This document shows positions 33,843 through 45,711 of a stretch of DNA of 64,000 nt, piece by piece. The DNA is taken from assembly GCF_021401135.1 (NCBI RefSeq), contig NZ_JACBFO010000002.1, positions 909,587 through 973,586 of the forward strand, given 5' to 3'. Source of the DNA: Azonexus sp. R2A61 (lineage in GTDB: Bacteria > Pseudomonadota > Gammaproteobacteria > Burkholderiales > Rhodocyclaceae). The translations under genes were made by a program, and so were the position numbers. The stretch's first letter is position 1, and each line of letters begins with the position of its first letter. The notes under the pieces are model-generated. The model searched no databases and had not been told where the DNA came from. It was given only the letters and a program-made list of their open reading frames with translations.

Positions 33843-36800
33843 TCAGGCGGGCGCGGGCTCGGCGGCCTTTTTTCGCGCCAGCAGCGTGTAGACCGCAGGA
33901 ACCACGAACAAGGTCAGCAGCGTGCCGAGCAGCAGGCCGCCGACGATCACCCAGCCGATCTGCTGCCGCGACTCGGCGCCGGCGCCGCTGGCCAGCGCCA
34001 GCGGAATGGCGCCGAGCACCATCGCGCCGGTGGTCATCAGGATCGGCCGCAGACGCAGTTCGGCCGCCTCGACGACCGCGGCCTGCACGTCGCGCCCCTG
34101 CTCCTGCAACTGGTTGGCGAATTCGACGATCAGGATGCCGTGCTTGGTGATCAGGCCGACCAGCGTGACCAGGCCGATCTGGCTGTAGACGTTGAGCGTG
34201 CCGTCGGTCGCCCACAGTGCGAGCAGCGCGCCGGCCATCGACAGCGGCACGGTGAGCATGATGATGAACGGATCGCGGAAACTCTCGAACTGGGCGGCCA
34301 GCACCAGATAGATGAAGGCCAGCGCGAGCAGGAAAGTGACTGCCAGCGACGACGAGGACTGCCGGAACTCGCGCGACTGCCCGTTGTAATCCACCGAATA
34401 GCCGGCCTTGAGCACGCGCTCGGCCACGCCGTCCATGGCCGTGAGCGCCTCGCCCAGCGTGTAGCCCGGCGCCAGGTTGGCGGTGATCGTCACCGCGCGG
34501 CGCTGGCCGAAGTGGTTCAGTTCGCGCGGCGACACCGTTTCCTTGACGTCGAGCAGGTTGTCGAGCGAGATCATGGTGTCGTTGCGCCCGCGCACGTAGA
34601 TGTCGCGGATGTCTTCCGGATTGCGCCGGTCGGTGTCGGCGATCTGGACGATCACGTCGTACTGTTCACCGTCGCGCTTGAAGCGGGTAACCTGACGACC
34701 GCCCAGCGCGCTTTCCAGCGTCCGGCCGATGGTTTCGATCGGCGTGCCGACGTCGACCGCCTTGTCGCGGCGGACGACCACCGACAGCTCCGGCTTGTTC
34801 AGCTTGAGATCGGTATCGAGGTTGCTCAGGCCGGGATTCTTGGCCAGCTCGGCGAGGAAGGCTTGCGTCACCTGCTGCAGTTCCTCGTAGGATGCCGAAG
34901 TCGCAATCACGAAGTTGACCGGCCGGTCGCGCGGGCTCTGGCCGAGCGACGGCGGCGTGATCGGAAAGGCCAGCACGCCCGGGATCGCCGAGAACTGCGG
35001 ACGCAGCTCGTTGGCGATGGCCAGCGAACTGCGCTGCCGCGCCTTCCAGTCGGTCAGGCCGATGAACGAGGTGCCCTGGGTCACCGTCGGGTTGCCGGAA
35101 ACGACGAAGTAACGCTCGACATCGGCCGTGCCTTCGATGATCTCCTCCATCCGCCGGGCGTACTTCTCGGTGTATTCCAGCGTGGCGCCGTCCGGCCCGC
35201 TGAACGAGCCGAGGATGATGCCGCGATCCTCGATCGGCGCCAGTTCGGATTTCAGGGTTTTCAGCAGTAGACCGCAGGCAGCGGCAACCGCGACGAAACC
35301 GATCAGCACCACCCAGCGCTGCCCGAGCACGGCTGTCAGCGCCCGCCGGTAGGCGGCGTTCAGACCGTCCAGGAAGCGCTCGATGGCGACGAACAGCGGT
35401 CCGTGCTTGTCCTCGTGCCGGAGCAGGATAGAGCACATCATCGGCGACAGCGTCAGCGCGACGAAGCCGGAGACCAGCACGGCGCCGGCCAGGGTCAACG
35501 CGAATTCGATGAACAATTTGCCGGTGCGCCCGGTCATGAAGGCGACCGGCGCGTAAACCGCGGCCAGCGTCAGCGTCATTGCCACCACGGCAAAGCCGAT
35601 TTCCTTCGCCCCCTTGAACGCCGCCTCGCGCCGCGGCATGCCTTCCTCGATGTGGCGGTAGATGTTTTCCAGCACGACGATGGCGTCGTCGACCACCAGG
35701 CCGATCGCCAGCACCAGCGCCAGCAAGGTCAGCGTATTGATCGAAAACCCGAGCACGAACATCAACGTGAACGAGCCGATCAACGACACCGGGATGGTGA
35801 CCAGCGGGATCAGCGTCGCCCGCACGTTGCGCAGGAAGAAGAAGATGATCGCCAGCACCAGCACGATAGCTTCGCCGATGGTCGAGAACACCGAGCTGAT
35901 CGAGCGGTCGATGAACACCGAGGTATCGTAGGAAATCGTCGCCTGCATGCCGTCCGGTAACTGCTCGCCGATCCTCGGCAGTTCGGCGCGCAGCGCCTTC
36001 GACAGTTCAAGCGGATTGGCCGTCGCCTGCTTGATGACGCCGAGCGACACCGCCGGCTGGCCGCGGAAGCGCACCGACGTCCGCTCCTCGACGGCGCCGA
36101 TCTCGACGTGTGCGAGGTCGGCAATACGCACCGGATAGCCGTCGACCCGACGCACGACGACGGCGCCGAATTCTTCCGGCGTGCGCAGGTCGGTGGTCGC
36201 CACCACCGAGAATTCGCGTTCGCGGCTTTCGATACGGCCGGCCGGCACTTCGACGTTCTGCCGGCGCAAGGCGTCCTCGACATCGGCCGGCGTCAACCGG
36301 TAGGCCGCCAGGCGCTGCTTGTCCAGCCAGATGCGCATGGCGAACTTGCGCTCGCCGAACACCCGCACATCGGCCGCCCCCGGCAGCGTCTGCAGCTTGG
36401 GTTTGACGATGCGGTTGGCGACGTCGGTGACTTCCAGCGCCGAATGCCTGTCCGACGAGAAAGCGACCCAGACCACCGGGTTGGCGTCGGCCTCGACCTT
36501 GGCGATGACCGGCTCGTCGACTTCGTCCGGCAACCGGTTGCGCACCCGCGACACGCGGTCGCGCACATCGGCGGCGGCCGAGTCAGGTTCGCGTTCGAGC
36601 TTGAAGCGCACCGAAATCTGGCTGCGCTCGGCGCGCGAGATCGAGGTCAGCACCTCGACGCCCTCGATACCGGCCAGCGAATCCTCCATCGGCTTGGTCA
36701 CCTGCGATTCGATGATGTCGGCCGAGGCGCCGCGATACGTGGTCGTCACCGTGACGATCGGCTCGTCGATCTTCGGGTATTCACGCACCGCAAGGCGGTC

Positions 36801-36887
36801 GTAGGAAACCAGCCCGAGCAGCATGACGATCAGCGACAGCACGGTCGCGAAGACCGGGCGTTCGATGCAGACTTCGGAAATCTTCAT
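33843..36887 (-). CDS. RND-family multidrug efflux transporter (HAE1)
   Basis: A 1,014-aa inner-membrane proton antiporter. Twelve membrane helices with two large periplasmic loops are predicted; helix 1 is preceded by the typical CIERPVFATVLSLIVMLLG and helix 4 holds the proton-relay pair in GLVVDDAIVVLEN near residue 405. The N-terminal CIERPVFA and C-terminal TLFVVPAVYTLL are also conserved in the HAE1 group. It pairs with the adaptor encoded upstream (4-base overlap). No outer-membrane channel gene lies nearby, so it must use a TolC-like protein encoded elsewhere. The substrate range cannot be predicted. Confidence 0.93.
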   Translation of the reverse strand: MKISEVCIERPVFATVLSLIVMLLGLVSYDRLAVREYPKIDEPIVTVTTTYRGASADIIESQVTKPMEDSLAGIEGVEVLTSISRAERSQISVRFKLEREPDSAAADVRDRVSRVRNRLPDEVDEPVIAKVEADANPVVWVAFSSDRHSALEVTDVANRIVKPKLQTLPGAADVRVFGERKFAMRIWLDKQRLAAYRLTPADVEDALRRQNVEVPAGRIESREREFSVVATTDLRTPEEFGAVVVRRVDGYPVRIADLAHVEIGAVEERTSVRFRGQPAVSLGVIKQATANPLELSKALRAELPRIGEQLPDGMQATISYDTSVFIDRSISSVFSTIGEAIVLVLAIIFFFLRNVRATLIPLVTIPVSLIGSFTLMFVLGFSINTLTLLALVLAIGLVVDDAIVVLENIYRHIEEGMPRREAAFKGAKEIGFAVVAMTLTLAAVYAPVAFMTGRTGKLFIEFALTLAGAVLVSGFVALTLSPMMCSILLRHEDKHGPLFVAIERFLDGLNAAYRRALTAVLGQRWVVLIGFVAVAAACGLLLKTLKSELAPIEDRGIILGSFSGPDGATLEYTEKYARRMEEIIEGTADVERYFVVSGNPTVTQGTSFIGLTDWKARQRSSLAIANELRPQFSAIPGVLAFPITPPSLGQSPRDRPVNFVIATSASYEELQQVTQAFLAELAKNPGLSNLDTDLKLNKPELSVVVRRDKAVDVGTPIETIGRTLESALGGRQVTRFKRDGEQYDVIVQIADTDRRNPEDIRDIYVRGRNDTMISLDNLLDVKETVSPRELNHFGQRRAVTITANLAPGYTLGEALTAMDGVAERVLKAGYSVDYNGQSREFRQSSSSLAVTFLLALAFIYLVLAAQFESFRDPFIIMLTVPLSMAGALLALWATDGTLNVYSQIGLVTLVGLITKHGILIVEFANQLQEQGRDVQAAVVEAAELRLRPILMTTGAMVLGAIPLALASGAGAESRQQIGWVIVGGLLLGTLLTLFVVPAVYTLLARKKAAEPAPA

Positions 36888-37990
36888 TCCGCGGCCTTGC
36901 CTTCCGCCGGCTTGCTTTCTGCGGCAGCGGCAACGTTGACCGGCGCCCCCGGCTTCAAACGCAACTGGCCGGCAGTCACCACCTGATCGCCGATCGCCAG
37001 GCCCTCGCTGATCTCGACCTGAGCGTCGCGCCGGGCGCCGAGACGCACGGCAACCCGTTCCGCCTTGCCGTCCACCACCTTGTACACCGCCGGCCGGGCG
37101 CCGGGCATCACCGCCGCTTCGGGCACCATCGGTACGCCCTTGCGCTCGCCGAAGCTCAGCCGGACGCGCACGAACATGCCCGGCCGCAGGCTGCCGTCGC
37201 GGTTGTCCAGCCGGGCGCGCACGGAAATCGACCGACCTTCCGGATCGATCTGCGGATCGACCGCTTCGAGCCTTGCCGAAAAACGCTTGCCGGGCAGCGC
37301 GTCGCTGCTCAGTTCGATGGCCTGGCCGCGGGCCAGGCGGTCCAGCCAGGCTTCGGCCAGCCGAAAATCGACACGCAGGCTGGAGATGTCCTCGATATTG
37401 ACCAGCGTTTCGCCTTCCTTGACGTAATCGCCGACGCTTACCTCGCGCAGCCCGACGATGCCGCGGAACGGCGCGCGGATGCGCATCCGCGCGGCCTTCG
37501 CCTCGGCCAGCTGGACCGCCGCCTCCTGCACCTTCAAGGCTGCCGCCGACGCATCGAGCGCCTGCGGACTGATGAATTTCTTGCCCAGCAACTCCTGGTT
37601 GCGCTCATGCGTGGTCCGCGCCAATGCCAGATTGGCCTTGGCCTGCGCCAGTTCGGCGTCGGGAATCGCCGCATCGAGGGTGATCAGCAGGGCGCCGCGG
37701 TCGACCAGCGCGCCGTCGCGAAAACCGATGCCGGCGATGCGCCCGCTGGCTTCCGGCTTGAGCACCACCGATTCGTTCGATTTCAGCGTACCGACCGCCG
37801 TGGCCTCGTCGGCGAAATCGACCCCGGTCACACGGGCGGTTTCCACCGCCGTCGGCTGGCTGTCGCCGGCCGGCTTGGCCGCAACCGGCACCGGCGCACT
37901 GGCGCGATTGAGCGACCAGGCATAGGCCGCCAGGCCGAGCAGGCCGACAACGGCAATCACGAGAACGGGACGACGGGACTTCGCTTTCAT
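36884..37990 (-). CDS. RND periplasmic adaptor (membrane fusion protein)
   Basis: A 368-aa HlyD/AcrA-family adaptor that links the RND pump to an outer-membrane channel. It has an N-terminal membrane segment (residues 9-28, VLVIAVVGLLGLAAYAW), a lipoyl domain split by a coiled-coil hairpin (about 110-190), then beta-barrel and membrane-proximal domains. There is no lipobox cysteine, so it is anchored by its helix. The start at 37990 precedes the conserved hydrophobic segment. Its stop overlaps the transporter start (ATGA), which indicates coupled translation of the pair. Confidence 0.92.
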   Translation of the reverse strand: MKAKSRRPVLVIAVVGLLGLAAYAWSLNRASAPVPVAAKPAGDSQPTAVETARVTGVDFADEATAVGTLKSNESVVLKPEASGRIAGIGFRDGALVDRGALLITLDAAIPDAELAQAKANLALARTTHERNQELLGKKFISPQALDASAAALKVQEAAVQLAEAKAARMRIRAPFRGIVGLREVSVGDYVKEGETLVNIEDISSLRVDFRLAEAWLDRLARGQAIELSSDALPGKRFSARLEAVDPQIDPEGRSISVRARLDNRDGSLRPGMFVRVRLSFGERKGVPMVPEAAVMPGARPAVYKVVDGKAERVAVRLGARRDAQVEISEGLAIGDQVVTAGQLRLKPGAPVNVAAAAESKPAEGKAAE

Positions 37991-38058
37991 CGGGGAAACT
38001 TCCGGATACGCCGGCTGCGCCCGGCGGGATTGGCGATTGTAACGGACCCGGCGACCGC

Positions 38059-38650
38059 TCAGGGCCGGATGCCGGCTGCCGGCGCGACGTTTTCCGGTAG
38101 TGCCGGCGACGACGGAAGCGCTTCGTCGGTCAGCAGCGGCAACGCGTCTTCCTGCGGTCCACCGTCCCCGGCCGCGATTTTTGCCGGCCGGGCAAACGCC
38201 GCCTGGCAAGCCTTGACGCCTTCACGCTCCCAGCCGGCCCACATCGACACCATCTCGACGCTGGCCACGCCATCGCGCAGCATGTTCAGGTGGGCGGCGA
38301 CGCCATGCGCCAGATCGACGATGCGCGTCGTGTGCCGGGCGTGCATCCGGTCGTTGATCCGCACGACCGCGCAGCGGCCATTGTCCGGACGGCGGATGGC
38401 CACCCAACTACCGAGCGGGAAATGATTGGAAGCGGCGGTGAATTGCCGGCGGTCGAAACGTTCGCCGCTGGCCGTCTTGCGGCCGTGAAAACGTGCGCTG
38501 TAGAAGCTGGCCTGGCCGCGCTTCAGGTCCGGCTGGATCAGCGCCGAATCGGTCGATTCGCGATGCAGCAGCGGATCGAGGACGGCCGGTGTCGCCTGCG
38601 CGCCGGCCAGCCAGAGGCTGCCCACCAGCAGGGCAGCCAACCGGCGGATG

Positions 38651-38679
<29 letters not shown>
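38059..38679 (-). CDS. RlpA-like septal ring/lytic transglycosylase domain protein
   Basis: A 206-aa exported protein with a signal peptide (about residues 10-29, [16 protein letters not shown]) and a double-psi beta-barrel domain: [19 protein letters not shown] near residue 55, then [11 protein letters not shown] and VVRINDR. RlpA proteins cut naked glycan strands at the septum or poles; here the catalytic region looks intact but no SPOR domain follows, so targeting would differ. The start is GTG at 38679, which lies inside the purM 3' end, a 29-base overlap. Its stop lies 68 bases before the efflux adaptor start. Confidence 0.85.
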
Positions 38680-39691
<1,012 letters not shown>

Positions 39692-39835
39692 GGTAGGCAA
39701 CGCCAACTGACTGAAAAGCCCGGCATTTTACCCGAAACCGGCCAAGCGCCTAAGTCCGAACGACAGCGGCCGCGAATCCTGCGGTCGACGCGGCCTGCCG
39801 CCGGATTTCCGGCTTGGCTTATCATTGCCGCCATC

Positions 39836-40525
39836 ATGCACATCCTGATCGTCGACGACGAACCGGCCATCGCCGACACGCTGGCCTACGCGCTGCGGGC
39901 CGAAGGCTTTTCCAGCGAGCATTGCGCGCTGGGCGGCGCGGCACTGGAACGGCTGGCCGACGGCAGCGCCTTCGATCTCGTCGTGCTCGACATCGGCCTG
40001 CCCGACATCAGCGGCTTCGACGTCTGCCGCCGGCTGCGCCGCGATTCGGACATCCCGGTGCTGTTCCTGACCGCCCGTTCGGACGAAGTGGACCGCATCG
40101 TCGGCCTCGAACTGGGCGGCGACGACTATGTCGCCAAGCCGTTCAGCCCGCGCGAGGTCGTCTCGCGCATCCGCGCCATCCTGCGCCGGCTGCGCCCGGA
40201 ACGGCAGGAATCGGCCGAAGCGCACGGTCGACCGCAAAAATCCGCCAAATTCGCCGTCGACCGCGACGGCCTGCGCATCGCCTACCACGGCCACTGGCTG
40301 GCGCTGACGCGCTACGAATATCTGCTGCTGGCGCTGCTGCTCGAACGCCCGGGGCGCATCCTTAGCCGCCCACAGATCATGGCGGCGGTCTGGCAGGACG
40401 ACGGCGAAAGCCTGGAACGCACCGTCGACACCCACATCAAGACGCTGCGCGGCAAGCTGCGCGCGGTGCGCGACGACGAGGTCATCCTCACCCATCGCGG
40501 CCTCGGCTACAGCCTGGCGGCCTGA
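39836..40525 (+). CDS. creB: CreB-like OmpR-family response regulator
   Basis: A 229-aa regulator with a receiver domain (VDDEPAIADTLAYALRAEGF; Asp in VVLDIGLPDISG near residue 51; Lys in DYVAKPF near 101) and a C-terminal winged helix ending ILTHRGLGYSLAA. The start MHILIVDDEPAIADTL matches CreB proteins, and the genes creC and creD downstream support the name. In E. coli CreB binds TTCAC-N6-TTCAC boxes; one such box precedes creD here. The interdomain linker (about 125-140, AHGRPQKSAKFAVDR) is encoded across two GTCGACCGC copies and may carry a small insertion. Confidence 0.88.
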   Translation: MHILIVDDEPAIADTLAYALRAEGFSSEHCALGGAALERLADGSAFDLVVLDIGLPDISGFDVCRRLRRDSDIPVLFLTARSDEVDRIVGLELGGDDYVAKPFSPREVVSRIRAILRRLRPERQESAEAHGRPQKSAKFAVDRDGLRIAYHGHWLALTRYEYLLLALLLERPGRILSRPQIMAAVWQDDGESLERTVDTHIKTLRGKLRAVRDDEVILTHRGLGYSLAA

Positions 40526-40527
40526 GC

Positions 40528-42072
40528 GTGAACATCTCGGTCCGCCTCTTTTTCGGCTATTTCCTGGTGGTCGGCCTGGCCGCCTGGTTCGTGCTGTACA
40601 CCTTCGTCAAGGAAAGCGAACCGAGCATCCGCCAGGCCACCGAGGAAAGCCTGGTCGACAGCGCCAACCTGCTCGCCGAACTGGCGGCCGGCGAACTCGC
40701 CGCCGGGCGCATCGACAGCGGCGCCTTCGCCAAGGCCGTCACTGCCGCACTGCAGCGCCATCCGGGCGCTGAAATCTACGGCATCCGCAAGGACAGCGTC
40801 GACCTGCGCATCACCCTCACCGACGCGCGCGGCATCGTCGTCTACGACTCGGCCGGGCAGGCGCAGGGTAAGGATTTCTCGAAATGGAACGACGTCGCCC
40901 GCGTGCTGCGCGGCGAATACGGCGCCCGCCAGAGCCGGATCGACCCGAACGACCCGAGCACCTCCGTCATGCACGTCGCCGCCCCAGTGCGCCGCGACGG
41001 CCAGTTGATCGGCGTCGTCTCGCTGGCCAAGCCGATGACCTCAATCGCCCCCTTCGTCGAGCGCGCCACCGACCGCGTGCGCGCCTCCGGCCTGACGCTG
41101 CTGCTGGCGACGGCGGTGATCGGCCTGGTGTTCACCGCCTGGCTGAGCTGGTCGATCCACCGCCTGCGCGACTACGCCCGCGCCGTCAGCGAAGGGCAGA
41201 AGGCCGAACCGCCGAGCGGCGGCGGCCGGCAACTCTCCGAACTGGCGCAGGCGCTGGCGACGATGCGCGAAAAGCTCGAAGGCAAGCAATACGTCGAACG
41301 CTACGTGCAGAACCTGGCGCACGAGATGAAAAGCCCGCTGACGGCCGTCATCGGCGCCGCCGAAATCCTCGAAGACGAACTCCCGGCCGAAGACCGCCGC
41401 CGCTTCGCCGCCAGCATCGGCGAACAGGCCGGGCGCCTGCGCGACATCATCGACCGCATGCTGCAACTCGCCCGCGTCGAACAGTTGCAGGCACCCGGTG
41501 CCAATCTGACGGTCGACCTCGCCGAATTGCTGAAAACCGCCGTCGCCGACCGCCAGCTGGCGCTCGCCGCCCGCAACCTGCACTGCGTCATCGACGCCGA
41601 ACCGGGCGTCAGCCTCAACGGCGACGCCTTCCTGCTGCGTCAGGCGGTGCTCAACCTGCTCGACAACGCCATCGAGTTCTCGCCACCTGGCGGATTCATC
41701 GACGTCACACTGAAACTTGCCGCTACTGCCCAAATTCGACCAGACCAGCACAAGGCTGCCGACGCCCCAACAACACCTTCCTTGCGGCTCCCCAGCGAAC
41801 CCCGGATTGAACTCTCCATCCGCGACCATGGTGACGGCGCTCCCGACTACGCGCTGTCCCACCTGTTCGATCGTTTCTATTCGCTCCCCCGTCCGCTGAC
41901 CGGCAAAAAAAGTACCGGCCTGGGACTTGCCCTGGTCCGCGAAGTCGCTCGTCTGCACAACGGTGAAGCAAGCTTTTCGAATCACCCGGATGGCGGCGCA
42001 TTAGCCAGTTTGAGCCTCCCCTGCCGAATCGATGGAACAGCTATGCCTTTCCCTGGAAAGAGACTAAAGTAA
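40528..42072 (+). CDS. creC: CreC-like sensor histidine kinase
   Basis: A 514-aa membrane kinase partner of CreB. It has an N-terminal helix (about 5-27), a periplasmic sensor domain, a second helix (about 190-212), HAMP, HisKA with QNLAHEMKSPLTAVIG near residue 262, and HATPase boxes (LLDNAIEFSPPGG, GLGLALVREVARLHNG). The start is GTG at 40528, two bases after the creB stop. From about codon 395 (41,710) on, base composition becomes visibly less GC-rich and the insert PDQHKAADAPTTPS interrupts the usual HATPase spacing, so the 3' end may come from a recombination event shared with the next gene. Confidence 0.86.
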   Translation: MNISVRLFFGYFLVVGLAAWFVLYTFVKESEPSIRQATEESLVDSANLLAELAAGELAAGRIDSGAFAKAVTAALQRHPGAEIYGIRKDSVDLRITLTDARGIVVYDSAGQAQGKDFSKWNDVARVLRGEYGARQSRIDPNDPSTSVMHVAAPVRRDGQLIGVVSLAKPMTSIAPFVERATDRVRASGLTLLLATAVIGLVFTAWLSWSIHRLRDYARAVSEGQKAEPPSGGGRQLSELAQALATMREKLEGKQYVERYVQNLAHEMKSPLTAVIGAAEILEDELPAEDRRRFAASIGEQAGRLRDIIDRMLQLARVEQLQAPGANLTVDLAELLKTAVADRQLALAARNLHCVIDAEPGVSLNGDAFLLRQAVLNLLDNAIEFSPPGGFIDVTLKLAATAQIRPDQHKAADAPTTPSLRLPSEPRIELSIRDHGDGAPDYALSHLFDRFYSLPRPLTGKKSTGLGLALVREVARLHNGEASFSNHPDGGALASLSLPCRIDGTAMPFPGKRLK

Positions 42073-42166
42073 AGAAAAACCATAGGCATATCGGCCGACG
42101 CTACCCCGGTACGCGACACAGATATCCGGCAAGCGGCGAACCGTCAGGCCCCCCAACTGGATCGCC

Positions 42167-45100
42167 ATGAACGATAACGACACAAAGCACCCCGCGCCGC
42201 TCCCGGCAACGGACAGAGACAAGCCGCTGCAAGACGATGCCACAATCCTGCTGCGGCAACCCCGGCTGCCTTTCCGCGCGATGGCCTGGCTCGCTTCATT
42301 GGCCATTTTTGCGCTATCCGCCTTCATCGTCTGGAAACAGCAGCAGGAAAGTCGGGAACTGGCCGAAATTTCGGTGCTCAATACCGCGCGGATACTGGCC
42401 AATCAGGTTGAAGGCTCGTTCACCCAGGCCGATGCCTTGCTCGTTTCGGTCAGCGAACGCTACCGTAGCGCGGCGCGCAAAGGGCCGGCGGAAGTCGAAA
42501 AGCTTGGCCAGGAAATACTCCACGAACTCCCTTACTATCCCTTGGTCGCTCGCGTCGGCACAACCGACCCGCAGGGCATTGTCGTCTTCAATACCGGCTT
42601 TCAGAACGGCGAGGTTTCACAACAGATCGATTTATCCCAGCGCAACTACTTCGTTCGGGCCCAGGCCGGGGAAGACCGACTGCTCTTCGAAGGGCCGCTG
42701 CAAACCCGGATCAATCAGGAATGGGCCCTGGTGCTGGCGAGGCGCATGACCGATGCCAACGGCAACTTTCAAGGCGTAGTCTTCGCCATCCTGCCGGCTG
42801 GGACCATTGGTCGATCATTTTCACAAATCGACCTCGGGGCAAGTGGCGTCATTAATTTGCGCACCCTTGACCTAGCCCAGGTCGTCCGCCATCCTGCGCT
42901 ACCCGGCGGCGAGCAGGACACGGGCAACCGGAACGTTTCCAAGACGATTCGTCAGCTGATCGAAGCAGCACCTCTGGAGAAGCAATACGTCTACATGACC
43001 GTGGCGCCGATCGACGGCATCGAACGGGTCTATGCGTACGCAAAATTCAGTCAATCGCCGTTCTGGATGACCGTGGGACGAGCCACTGCCGATTTCGCCA
43101 CTTCGTGGCAGCAGACCGCCCTGTTGCTCGGACTGTTCACCCTCGGCATGAATATCCTGCTGCTCTGGGGGGCACGCCGTCTGGATCGACACAACCTCGG
43201 CCTGCGCAAGACCCTGGCAAATCTCGACGAGGCCCAGCGGGTAGCCGAACTGGGCAGCTTTGAAATCGATCATGAAAACGACCATTGGCACGGCTCACGC
43301 GAACTGGCGCGCATCCTCGGCATCGACGCGGACTACCCTCGCAACCTCGCCGGATGGCTGGCTCGGATATCCCCCGAGGACCGGGCACAAGTAGAAGCAG
43401 CCCTCTCTCCCAGCACCGGAGATGGCAGCGAGATGATCGATCTGGAATACCGTATCGTTCGCCAAAACGATGGCGAAGTACGCTGGGTGCACAGCCGGAG
43501 TCACCCTGACGGCAACATCGCTGGAAAATCGGGACGCATTCTCGGAACACTCCAGGACATCACCGAACGCATGCAGGCAGAACAGGCTCAGCGCGAAAGT
43601 GCGCATCTTTATCGCAGCCTGCTCGACAACCTGCCTCAGTTCGTCTGGCACAAGGACGCAGCCTGTATTTACGTCACCTGCAATGTGGCCTTTGCCCGCA
43701 CCGTCGGACGTCGCCCGGAAGAAATCGCCGGATGTACCGACCTTGATTTTTACCCCGGGCACCTGGCCGGAAAATACACCGCAGACGATCGCCGCATCAT
43801 GGCCGAGGGCAACATCGAAAATTTCGAGGAGGCTTGGCAGGATAATGGTGAAGCCCGTTTTTTGAGCACCACGAAAGTTCCGCTTTTCGATAGTGATAGC
43901 AAGGTTTACGGAATTCTCGGCATCGCTGAAGACATCACCGACCGCAAACTGCAAGCCGAAGAACTGCTGCGACATCGCGAACACCTGCAGGAACTCGTCG
44001 CACAAAAAACCGGCGAACTGGAAATTGCGCGACGCAAGGCCGAGGTCGCCAGCCAGGCAAAATCCGCCTTTCTGGCCAACATGAGCCACGAAATCCGCAC
44101 GCCCATGAATGCCATCAGCGGCCTCACGCACCTGCTCATTCAGGACGCCCCCCGCCCTGAGCAAGCGGACCGCCTGGCCAAGATCGACGCTTCCGGCAAA
44201 CATCTCTTGTCGATCATCAACGACATACTTGACCTGTCCAAGATCGAAGCCGGCAAGTTCAGTTTGGAAGAAGGGGATTTCGCCCTTGAGCAGCTACTGG
44301 ATCATGTCGCGTCGATTATCGGGGAATCCGCACATGCCAAGGGATTGAGCATTTCAATCGATACCGATCACGTTCCCGTCTGGCTCCGGGGAGACATGCT
44401 GCGCATACGACAGGCGATGCTGAACTTTGCCGGCAATGCCGTGAAATTCACGCAGACAGGCAGCATTTCCCTGTGCTCCGAACTGGAAGAAGAACAAGCC
44501 GGTCGCCTAAAAGTCAGGTTTTCGGTACACGACACCGGCATCGGCATCCCGCCGGAAATCCAGGCTCGTCTGTTCCACGACTTCGAGCAAGCGGACGCCA
44601 GCACGACCCGCAAATATGGCGGAACCGGCCTTGGCCTCGCCATTTCCAGGCGACTCGCCGAAATGATGGGCGGAGAAGCCGGCTGCAATAGCCGCCCAGG
44701 CATCGGCAGCACGTTCTGGTTCACTGCCTGGCTACAGCGGGGACATGGGATCATGCCAACCTCCCAGCCAGCAATCCAGCCGGCAGAACACGACCTGCGC
44801 ATGCGTCACGGCGGCAACCGGATACTGCTTGCCGAAGACAACGAAATCAACGTCGAAGTCGCTTTGCAACTGCTGCACGGCGTCAATCTGATTGTCGATG
44901 TGGCTGAAAATGGCCGTATCGCGCTCGAAAAAGCCACGAAAAACCACTACGACCTGATCCTGATGGACATGCAGATGCCGGAGATGGATGGCATCGCCGC
45001 CAGTCGCGCCATCCGCAGGCTCGATTCGTGGCAGACGAAACCTATCCTGGCAATGACCGCCAACGCGTTCGAGGACGACAAAGCAGCCTGTCTGGCTGCC

Positions 45101-45592
45101 GGCATGAACGACTTCATCACAAAACCGGTCGAACCCAGCGAGCTTTACGCAGTATTGCTGAAATGGCTCCCCACCGGCGGCAATGCGCTGCCTCCCCTAC
45201 CCCAAGCGCCTGCTGCAACGCCCAGCGGGATCGAGGAGATATTCTCGCGCCTGGCGACATCGCCCGACATCGATATCGAACGCCCCCTGCAAACCTTTTC
45301 CAGCCACAAGCAAAAAGTGCTTGAACTGCTGCATCTGCACGGTGAGACGACGCCGCAAGCCATCGTGGAAATTCAGGCCAGCCTGAGCGCCAAGGATTTC
45401 GCCACCGCCGAACGACTGGTGCACAGCATCAAAAGCAGCGCCGCTTACCTTGGTCTCAAAACCCAGTACCGGATTGCGCAGGAACTCGACGATGCATTAC
45501 GGCAACCCCACCCCGACGAGCACGCCACCAACGAATTGAGCCAACAACTTGAGCATTCGCAACAGATTGTCGACCGGCTGTTGAACCCTTGA
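42167..45592 (+). CDS. Hybrid sensor histidine kinase (dCache-PAS-PAS-HK-REC-HPt)
   Basis: A 1,141-aa phosphorelay protein. Two helices (about 37-56 and 312-332) flank a periplasmic dCache sensor; then come two PAS domains (about 355-465 and 475-595), a short coiled coil, HisKA with [16 protein letters not shown] (His near 639), HATPase (about 735-855), a receiver with Asp in [13 protein letters not shown] near 931, and a C-terminal HPt domain with [11 protein letters not shown] near 1085. All phosphotransfer residues are present. Its DNA is less GC-rich and less codon-biased than its neighbours, which suggests acquisition by transfer. It splits creC from creD. No dedicated response regulator follows, so the final target is unknown. 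Confidence 0.9.
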   Translation: MNDNDTKHPAPLPATDRDKPLQDDATILLRQPRLPFRAMAWLASLAIFALSAFIVWKQQQESRELAEISVLNTARILANQVEGSFTQADALLVSVSERYRSAARKGPAEVEKLGQEILHELPYYPLVARVGTTDPQGIVVFNTGFQNGEVSQQIDLSQRNYFVRAQAGEDRLLFEGPLQTRINQEWALVLARRMTDANGNFQGVVFAILPAGTIGRSFSQIDLGASGVINLRTLDLAQVVRHPALPGGEQDTGNRNVSKTIRQLIEAAPLEKQYVYMTVAPIDGIERVYAYAKFSQSPFWMTVGRATADFATSWQQTALLLGLFTLGMNILLLWGARRLDRHNLGLRKTLANLDEAQRVAELGSFEIDHENDHWHGSRELARILGIDADYPRNLAGWLARISPEDRAQVEAALSPSTGDGSEMIDLEYRIVRQNDGEVRWVHSRSHPDGNIAGKSGRILGTLQDITERMQAEQAQRESAHLYRSLLDNLPQFVWHKDAACIYVTCNVAFARTVGRRPEEIAGCTDLDFYPGHLAGKYTADDRRIMAEGNIENFEEAWQDNGEARFLSTTKVPLFDSDSKVYGILGIAEDITDRKLQAEELLRHREHLQELVAQKTGELEIARRKAEVASQAKSAFLANMSHEIRTPMNAISGLTHLLIQDAPRPEQADRLAKIDASGKHLLSIINDILDLSKIEAGKFSLEEGDFALEQLLDHVASIIGESAHAKGLSISIDTDHVPVWLRGDMLRIRQAMLNFAGNAVKFTQTGSISLCSELEEEQAGRLKVRFSVHDTGIGIPPEIQARLFHDFEQADASTTRKYGGTGLGLAISRRLAEMMGGEAGCNSRPGIGSTFWFTAWLQRGHGIMPTSQPAIQPAEHDLRMRHGGNRILLAEDNEINVEVALQLLHGVNLIVDVAENGRIALEKATKNHYDLILMDMQMPEMDGIAASRAIRRLDSWQTKPILAMTANAFEDDKAACLAAGMNDFITKPVEPSELYAVLLKWLPTGGNALPPLPQAPAATPSGIEEIFSRLATSPDIDIERPLQTFSSHKQKVLELLHLHGETTPQAIVEIQASLSAKDFATAERLVHSIKSSAAYLGLKTQYRIAQELDDALRQPHPDEHATNELSQQLEHSQQIVDRLLNP

Positions 45593-45628
45593 AGCGGATT
45601 TAGATGGCAAACGACATCAATCCGTCAT

Positions 45629-45644
45629 TTCACCTCCGCTTCAC
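45629..45644 (+). promoter_or_regulatory. CreB-binding box (cre-tag) upstream of creD
   Basis: TTCAC-CTCCGC-TTCAC matches the published CreB box TTCACnnnnnnTTCAC exactly. It lies 67 bases before the creD start, in the short gap after the hybrid kinase gene. This suggests that creD keeps its own CreB-activated promoter despite the gene inserted upstream. Confidence 0.75.
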
Positions 45645-45711
45645 ATAACCTCATCACCAACTCACCCACCCCGTCCAGACTCGCTCCCGTCATTCAACCA
45701 GGGAGTCAATC

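Noticed and set aside
32511..35270. A 919-codon rightward frame opposite the response regulator and RND pump
   Set aside because: Antisense shadow of well-supported genes, with no recognisable domain.
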